Shown: positions 57,691 through 64,000 of the stretch, one piece after another
How the letters are laid out: every line of letters begins with the position of its first letter
Numbering within the stretch: the stretch's first letter is position 1
DNA from: Pterois miles
Lineage: Eukaryota; Chordata; Actinopteri; Perciformes; Scorpaenidae
Direction: 5' to 3'
Length of the DNA stretch: 64,000 bases
Assembly (NCBI GenBank): GCA_947000775.1
Contig: CAMQGK010000565.1
Span: 5,546,501 to 5,610,500, forward strand
Program-made: the position numbers and the translations under genes
Notes under the pieces: generated by a model
Told to the model about the DNA's origin: nothing
Databases searched by the model: none
The model's input: only the letters and a program-made list of their open reading frames with translations

Positions 57691-58022
57691 CTGGATTCAC
57701 TAACCTTGTAAAAATTAGTCTCATTAAGTCCATCAAAATAGCTGACTTTCCTCATTTCACCATTATGATGCCTTAAAATCCCTTAGAAATATAAGCCAAG
57801 TTTGCAATTTTTTTCTTAACTGCTCATCTAATTTACTGGTACTGTATGTTAACATTTCTTGAATCATATTTAGTGTGATCATCATATTGCAAGTGAGAAA
57901 AGTAAAAGTTTCAACCTAACAACCTAACCTTTAGGTAAAAAGAACAGACGTCATAAAAGTGTTTTTCATTAATGGTTTGATTAAATCATTGCTCACTCTT
58001 AACAGTAATAATCGCTCTAGAC

Positions 58023-58067
58023 TATCCATCCATCCATCCATCCATCCATCCATCGTCAACCGCTTAG
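58023..58067 (-). mobile_element. SINE tail remnant with (ATCC)n
   Basis: Seven ATCC units followed by gtcaaccgctta, the extreme 3' end of the same SINE family. Confidence 0.8.
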
Positions 58068-58949
58068 GCTCTAGACTATTTTCATTTAATTGTATTTAAG
58101 TTGCATCTGTGGAGCACCACCCATGGCCTAAACTGCTTACAAAGGTCTCTGTAGGGGAGTTTATTTTAAGAGGGCAATAAGGGATGAGATTGGTGTCAAA
58201 AAATATGTAAAAATAATATTCAGAGTATTGTGTGTTAAGGTAGGTATTCTCTTGAATGAAGTAGTTAGCAGTTTAGAACGGTATCAAAAATACAAAGTCG
58301 TATTGTCAGGTGACAGCTTGGGTCCATGTTTACTTCCTGTCAGATGGTGTCATTCACATACACTGCAACAGGAAATAAACTGGAGTATTTACTGTTTACA
58401 GCTGTGAAATATTTAGTTTATATTTAGTGGATAATATTTATTAAACATAATCATATCTACTACAATGTACTGCACAGGTAAAATATAAGGATGGCCCACA
58501 ACATTTCCAATTAAATGATAATAGTATGTTATATTTTTATATCTAATAATTCATATAAAGAAAATGTTTATGTTGGGGAGGAGCTGAAGAGCAATATTCC
58601 CTTAAGGGTCGGTCCCATATTTTCTTCTTATGCCTTTGTCGGCAGTAGTTAGGACAAATACACATTGTTGGAGTAGAAGTGACTATTTATTTGACAAGTG
58701 CAATAAATGCACTCCTATACTACACCTATAAATAAAAGCAGTCACAACACAATGTAAATTAAATGTTTAAATAATAAGTAAAAGTGGGAAAACAATAATA
58801 TCACCATGAAAGCACTTATAATATAGAAGACGTGCTATATTACTGTACATGTTACTGCATTTTGATAGAGCTGGTTGAGTTGGGGATCGTTTTAATTTTT
58901 GGGTCATATTGCTGTAAGGTTTAAATTATAATAATGCATCATATTTGAT

Positions 58950-59127
58950 TTGTTGAGCACATGTTTTGTGTGTAAAATCTGAATCTAACAAGTAGCCAAA
59001 CTACTCTGCTGAAGGTGTAGTGGAGTCACAAGTACAGTGGAGTAGAGGAATAAAACCTAAATAAAGTAAATGTACTAAAGCACATAACTTGAATACATTT
59101 ACTTAATTACTTTCTATCACTGTTCCA
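58950..59127 (-). mobile_element. hAT-like element fragment (family of 38410-39221), minus orientation
   Basis: Reverse complement starts cagtgatagaaagtaattaa, close to the cagtgatgga terminus, and contains actccactacac-like sequence. The other end is unclear. Confidence 0.5.
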
Positions 59128-59199
59128 GTCATTTTGTTCCAGTGTAAAGGTGCGGAGTTTAGATGATAGTCATGTTGTTTCACTGGTTTTAGCGGGTGA

Positions 59200-60560
59200 T
59201 ATTCAAAATAAAATGACGTGTATTGTAGTATGCGCCAATGCCAACGGAGGGGGGCGTCTCCAACTATTTTGTTACAAACACGAATCCGGAGTAAGGAGTC
59301 TTTTTCCTGGGTATGTAACAGCTGCTTAAACTAAATAATATTCACAGTATTGCTGCTCGATCGCGTGAACGATGTTCGTTACGAAGCGGGACGCGTTTTA
59401 TGGTCAGTCGCGTCTTTTGTGCGTTTTTAAATGAATTGTGAAGGGGGCTGTTTTTAATGGTCGACTACAGAATAGCCCCAAAACATAACGCGATAGATGG
59501 CAAAAATGAGCAGGACGTCATTTTGTCGGCTAGTAAACAGTGTCCTCAGGCTGTGTGCTGCTAATGTGAGGCATCCCGCTGTCTGGAAGTGGAAACATTT
59601 TGTCTGCGGCGTTGTGTGAGCATGTAATGGATCGGTAAAGGGGGAGGAGGAAGGAGTTGTTGTGGTGAGACAGGTTAGACATTTTACTCTCCGACTATTG
59701 AAGTAAACAAAGAATAGGAATCGTTCTGATCGCGGTCGTCCTCTCTCTGCAGGAAAAATGGGGCTGCGTGGTGTTTGGGGAGCGCGGAGAATGGCGTGGC
59801 TCCGCCGTGCCGATGTTTCCACACCGCGACGCCGTAGTTCCCGTTTCGTTTGACTTTGGCATTGTTTAGTAAGGGCAACTGGAATCAGCTCCCACCGCCC
59901 GGAGAAAAGATGCAGTGTTAGCCACCTACGGGCCCTACTTCACCGTGCCCACCGGCGTGCATGCAAAGCAATCAGCAAGATGATGCGTTTTAGTGCCTTT
60001 TGTTTGGAGAGCTCAGCCTGTAAATACGCACGTCGACCGACGCGGAGTGCAGGCAGGCAGGCAGGCAGGGGCTAGCTGATTCTCCTAAACCGTGTGCACC
60101 GTGTTTAGGGGGATCTCCACAGCCCCGCAGTGCGTTGTCTTGCATGCTTTTGTGCAAAACTTGAAAACAAATACTTGGAAAGATGCAGAAAAATTCTCGC
60201 ATATGGTGCGTTTAGGTGTATTTTTTACAGTAAAATGTTGGTTTCGGCACGCAATTAATGTGGGGAAAGCCAGGTTGCTGGATAGTGGAGTAGTGTGTGT
60301 GTGTGTGTGTGTGTGTTGCTGCAGCCTCCGGTCGCTGCTGGATCCTCTGCCTGGGCTGGAATGAGGAATCCCGGGCTGGAGTTGCAGCTCCGCCTGTCGT
60401 GGGCGATGGTTTATTTTGGAAGTTCCACCTTTTTGGGATTTGCGATGACTGTAGCATGCAATGATTGGCTGAAGGGTGCACAAAGAGGAGGGACTCAAGT
60501 GCAAAAGCAGACGCCCTCCTACAAAGTCACGTGTTACCAAACTCCAGGAAGTAACTAAAT
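59200..60560. promoter_or_regulatory. CpG-dense block 1, candidate promoter (sin3a by synteny)
   Basis: Abrupt rise in CpG (for example gatcgcgtgaacgatgttcg and cgaagcgggacgcgt near 59355-59400), free of interspersed repeats. Contains (GGCA)n at 60046-60069 and (GT)n at 60291-60316. No coding exon is recognised. In human the next gene on this strand is SIN3A. Confidence 0.45.
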
Positions 60561-60730
60561 GTGTAGATAGGTCTTTATATACTGTACATCAGATGGATAA
60601 ATAGGTAGGACTCCAAATACATCCAATCTGGATATATTTGTGTTGTGTGTTTTGTATTGGTACAGCAAGATGCTTGGTTGAATAAATGTTGAAAGTACTA
60701 TACAGTGGGAAAGAAAAAAAAAAAATAAAA

Positions 60731-60831
<101 letters not shown>

Positions 60832-61116
60832 TACAGAATGTAATATAGACCAGACTGGATTACCAAGTGTCACTGGGGTATAATATTGTGTCCTTGTTCT
60901 GTAGATGAGTCATGAAACTAGTTTTAAGACCTTTATTTTTTTAGATTATATTATGTTCACATGGTGCATTTATAAAGTTGTTTCATCAATTTACCAAAAC
61001 CAAAGTGACATACAGAAAAATTGCTAATATTTTCCAGTGTAGCCGCCCACTTGTTTTGTGTAAAATACCACAAAGCTGATATAACATTACAAAGTGCTCC
61101 ACAAGAAGAAAATACA

Positions 61117-61744
61117 ATAATAAATAGGGCCGTCGACGAAAACACACTCACACAAAATCATTTCAACGCCATTAATTTCTTTAACACATTGACGCAGTCG
61201 ATCTTTCAGAGGTTGTAGCAGGCTCAGTTTTAAAGCTAGAGTGAAGAAATCCACTGGTGCCAGCGGATCACCAAGGAGGTTAATAACGCTCCAAACTTAA
61301 TGCTAAACTGGCATGGCCATTTTCAAAGGGGTCCCTTGACCTCTGACCTCCAGACATGTGAATTAAAATGGGTTCTATGGGTACTCACCAGTCTCCCCTT
61401 TACAGACATGCCCACTTTATGATAATCATATGCACTTTGGGGCAAGTCATAGTCAAGTCAGCACACTGACACACTGACAGCTTTTGTTGCCTGTTGGGCT
61501 GCAGTTTGCCATGTTATGATTTCAGTTTATTTCTTTATGCTAAATGCAGTACCTGTTAGGGTTTCTAGACAATATTTGTCATTGTTTTGTGTTATTAATT
61601 GACTTCCAATAATACATATATCCATACATTTGCATAAAGCAGCATATTTTTTTACCCTTAAAGGTACATTTTGAACAGATAAAAAATGAATAAATCATGC
61701 AATTATCATGATTACATATTTTTATTAACAGCCCTAATATTAAA
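61117..61744 (-). mobile_element. hAT MITE, copy 2 (inverted relative to 41427-42034)
   Basis: Element 61125-61736, ends tagggccgtcgac and ttaacagcccta. Flanks ataataaa (61117-61124) and atattaaa (61737-61744) match 7 of 8, as expected for a hAT duplication. Confidence 0.85.
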
Positions 61745-61809
61745 AAATACAAATAAAATACAATATAGATAAATAAAATACAGTGTTCTTTGTGCACTGT
61801 ACTTGATGT

Positions 61810-61880
61810 ATACTGTATGTATACAAATACAAAAAAATATCTTATAAAGAGATATTTTTGTATTTGTATACATACAGTAT
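61810..61880. repeat. near-perfect 70-bp hairpin
   Basis: atactgtatgtatacaaata starts the left arm at 61810, and its reverse complement ends at 61880. The arms differ mainly in the length of an A/T run (7 versus 5); the loop is a few bases. Confidence 0.9.
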
Positions 61881-62229
61881 ATAACACAAATACAAACAAA
61901 TCAGCTATGATGCAGGTGGATGCCATTTATTCAGTATAAATTATTGAAGGAACAAAAACATATATACATATATAAAATAAATGTCACTGAATGTACATGT
62001 ATGTTAAGTTCATCTTTGTGTAAAGGAAAAATAACAGCCTCAGGAAGTTCCTCAGTTGTGAAGGAGTCATGAATTATGGTATGCAGGTATTTCTCAGGTT
62101 AAAGAATAGTCCTGCAGGACAAAGAGACATGTCACTCTTCAATAGTTAAATAAATAAACACATAAAAACAAGAAAGTATAATTTGAAGACGCGTTTACAT
62201 TGCCAGGATCCCTACAGTTACGTCAAATG

Positions 62230-63660
62230 TTATACTGTCTCATCACACAAGCGGGACTCCACCGCTGTTTTGTCGCGCTTCAAGTCAAAATGGGCGTGCA
62301 TGGTTTCTGTGCGAGAAAAATCCTTGATTGACAGTTCAATCTAACAATCCGGATATATCGCCCCGCCCTCCTGTGGATCCTCTGAACTAACTGACCAATA
62401 GCTCCGGTGAATGGGCGGGGCTATACCCGACAACCCCGCCTCCCCCCCGAGCTAACCGAACGGAGATTGTTTTCCTCTCTCGGGGAGATTTTCACTTTGC
62501 AGCCCACAGCTTGAATTGTTTATTTTAAAATCACACGCCACTGATAAGTTGCTAGTGGCACATACGTCACTTTGGCATTTTCCCCGGTTAGAGGTGTAGC
62601 GGTTAACCCACAAATAACGGATTATCAAAGCATCATTTGTGATCTTCAGCTTGCTATTTGGGAGAGGGGGTGAGTTCAGCTGAATTCATTCAGCAAGCTA
62701 ACACAGCTACAGCTACATACCTACCGTTAGCAGACGTTAGAGTACACCACACAGGGCATCGACGCTTCTTTGCATGTCACTCACTCGTAACTAGACCCGA
62801 TGGGAGTACTGTAATAAATTGATAGCTAGTACTCGCTTCAGATAGCCTGTTTCAGCAAGCAGATCGCTAATGGTTAGCTGCATGTGCTTAGCCCCGGACG
62901 GTGCTCGGTGTCGGGCTACTCGTGTTGTTTACATTAGCTAGCAGCTAGCTGGCAGCTCACAGCGCCTGTCGACAAAACAAGTTCTCGGCGTTGTTAACAG
63001 ACAAAACCGCTCTCGTGTACTTTCAAACCGGTTGCGCAACCAAGCGGCTAGCAAGTCAGCTACTTTTCGTGCTTACCTGCTCGAAACGGAGTGTAATTTG
63101 CAGCACTCCTGCGCCACGCTCTAAATGGCGGGCGTGGAAAAGCGTCGTGCTGTAACTCGAGGTCGGTGCTTGTGGTGCCAGGCCATAAAGGGGATGGTGA
63201 AGCGCCGTTGTCGGCTAACCGCTGTTAGCATGCGAGCTAGCAGACATAGCTGTATTTGCCTCTACGTGACTATAACGTTACTACACCGAGTGAAGTTGAG
63301 GACGTGTCTATAAATACTGCAGCTTCGCTTTCTGAGGCCGCGGAGCGAGACTTTTGTTGGTTAACGGCTCCGCGGTCGGGAGCGTTACTAGCACACTTCA
63401 GTTTGACAGTCACTGAGACGTTCACACGGGTTTTGAAACGTAATTCATTCTCCCCCCGTCGTGTTTCTAGGCTTTGTCTTGTCATTCAGATGCTTATGGA
63501 GTTGCTGTCTTGAGGAAGTTGTGAATGGCAGACTCCCTCTTTCCCACAGCACCTGTTTGTTGCGTCGCTGACGTCGGCTGTCAGTAAAACTTGCAGCCTC
63601 CTGCAGCCAATGAAACGCTCTCAGTGCATGTTAACATTTGAGCGCCTCATTTTAATGACA
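62230..63660. promoter_or_regulatory. CpG-dense block 2, candidate promoter (possibly bidirectional)
   Basis: GC/CpG-rich and repeat-free, with cggggctatacccgac and related boxes near 62410-62450. A strong minus-strand donor (GAGCAG/GTAAGC, near 63076) suggests a leftward transcript. No protein-coding exon recognised on either strand. Confidence 0.4.
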
Positions 63661-63844
63661 GCATAATGAAGGCACTGTGGGGGAGAAAATGGTAGCTTTT
63701 TCATATTAGTGCTATGCAGTATTCTCCCAATATTTAGCATGTGTAATCCCCAAACTGTTGAGGTATTCACAGGGTTTTTCACAAGTTATGTCACTTCAGA
63801 GTGTTGAGATCTGTGTACATTCAGGCAGAATATGAGTCTTCACT

Positions 63845-64000
63845 AGAGGTTGACTGGGTTTTTTTTATGGCAGATGCCGATGCTGATTTTTTTACAGAAT
63901 CAGGACAGCTGATGGCGGATATATGATGCAGATTTTTTTCCCTCAATCTGATAAAATATAACAGTTTAATACTAACAAATTATACAGGAAATTTCTTAAG
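63845..64000 (+). mobile_element. left part of a hAT-like repeat cut by the window edge
   Basis: The phrase gaggttgactgggttttttt followed by gcagatgccgatgctgattt has the form of a well-known teleost repeat end. Its other end is outside the window. Confidence 0.4.

Noticed and set aside
59454..59822. 122-codon minus-strand open frame in CpG block 1
   Set aside because: CpG-rich DNA lacks stop codons by composition; no family resemblance or splice support.
60085..60540. 151-codon minus-strand open frame, the longest in the window
   Set aside because: It runs through a CA microsatellite (poly His-Thr) and promoter-like DNA; no conserved domain visible.
63125..63313. Candidate start MAGVEKRR in CpG block 2 as a first coding exon
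   Set aside because: No match to the Sin3a N-terminus or another known protein, and it ends at a stop rather than a donor.

Overview
This 64 kb window is vertebrate nuclear DNA, almost certainly from a ray-finned (percomorph-type teleost) fish. The evidence is short exons in long AT-rich introns with GT-AG borders, abundant (TA)n, (TG)n and (CA)n microsatellites, and many interspersed repeats of kinds typical of teleosts: a tRNA-headed SINE with a GGAT tail, hAT elements with 8-bp target duplications, TTAA-targeting MITEs and LINE-tail fragments. The species cannot be told from the sequence.

Two complete protein-coding genes can be assembled by splicing, both on the + strand. (1) snupn (snurportin-1): a noncoding first exon is likely near 1.6 kb, the coding exons run from 2950 to 13904 (8 coding exons, 375 aa), and a poly(A) signal candidate lies at 14616. 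It is the adaptor that carries m3G-capped snRNPs into the nucleus with importin beta. (2) ptpn9 (MEG2-type protein tyrosine phosphatase): coding exons run from 21904 to 50321 (13 exons, 570 aa), with an N-terminal CRAL-TRIO/SEC14 lipid-binding domain and a C-terminal classical PTP domain whose catalytic residues are all present. All frames and splice phases close exactly (1128 and 1713 coding bases).

Layout: 1-1430, repeat-rich flank; 1430-14640, snupn; 14640-21200, intergenic with MITEs; 21200-50321, ptpn9; 50322-59100, ptpn9 3' flank with two TTAA MITEs, a degenerate palindromic array (52.4-54.0 kb), a minisatellite and other repeats; 59.2-60.5 kb and 62.2-63.6 kb, two CpG-dense, repeat-poor blocks that look like promoters. 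In human the order SNUPN-PTPN9-SIN3A is colinear on one strand, so these blocks may hold the sin3a promoter and noncoding first exon(s). No sin3a coding sequence is visible here, so that is inference from synteny.

The two genes are not functionally coupled: they are neighbours by conserved synteny. I found no CRISPR array, no operon-like cluster, no intact transposase gene and no convincing new protein system. The most informative unusual structures are mobile-element archaeology: a three-level nested insertion in a snupn intron with a perfect hAT target duplication, a hAT insertion whose empty-site paralogue lies 1.7 kb away in inverted orientation, a young SINE with perfect target duplications, an inverted SINE pair bracketing two ptpn9 exons, and the 1.6 kb AT-rich array of hairpin-forming units.
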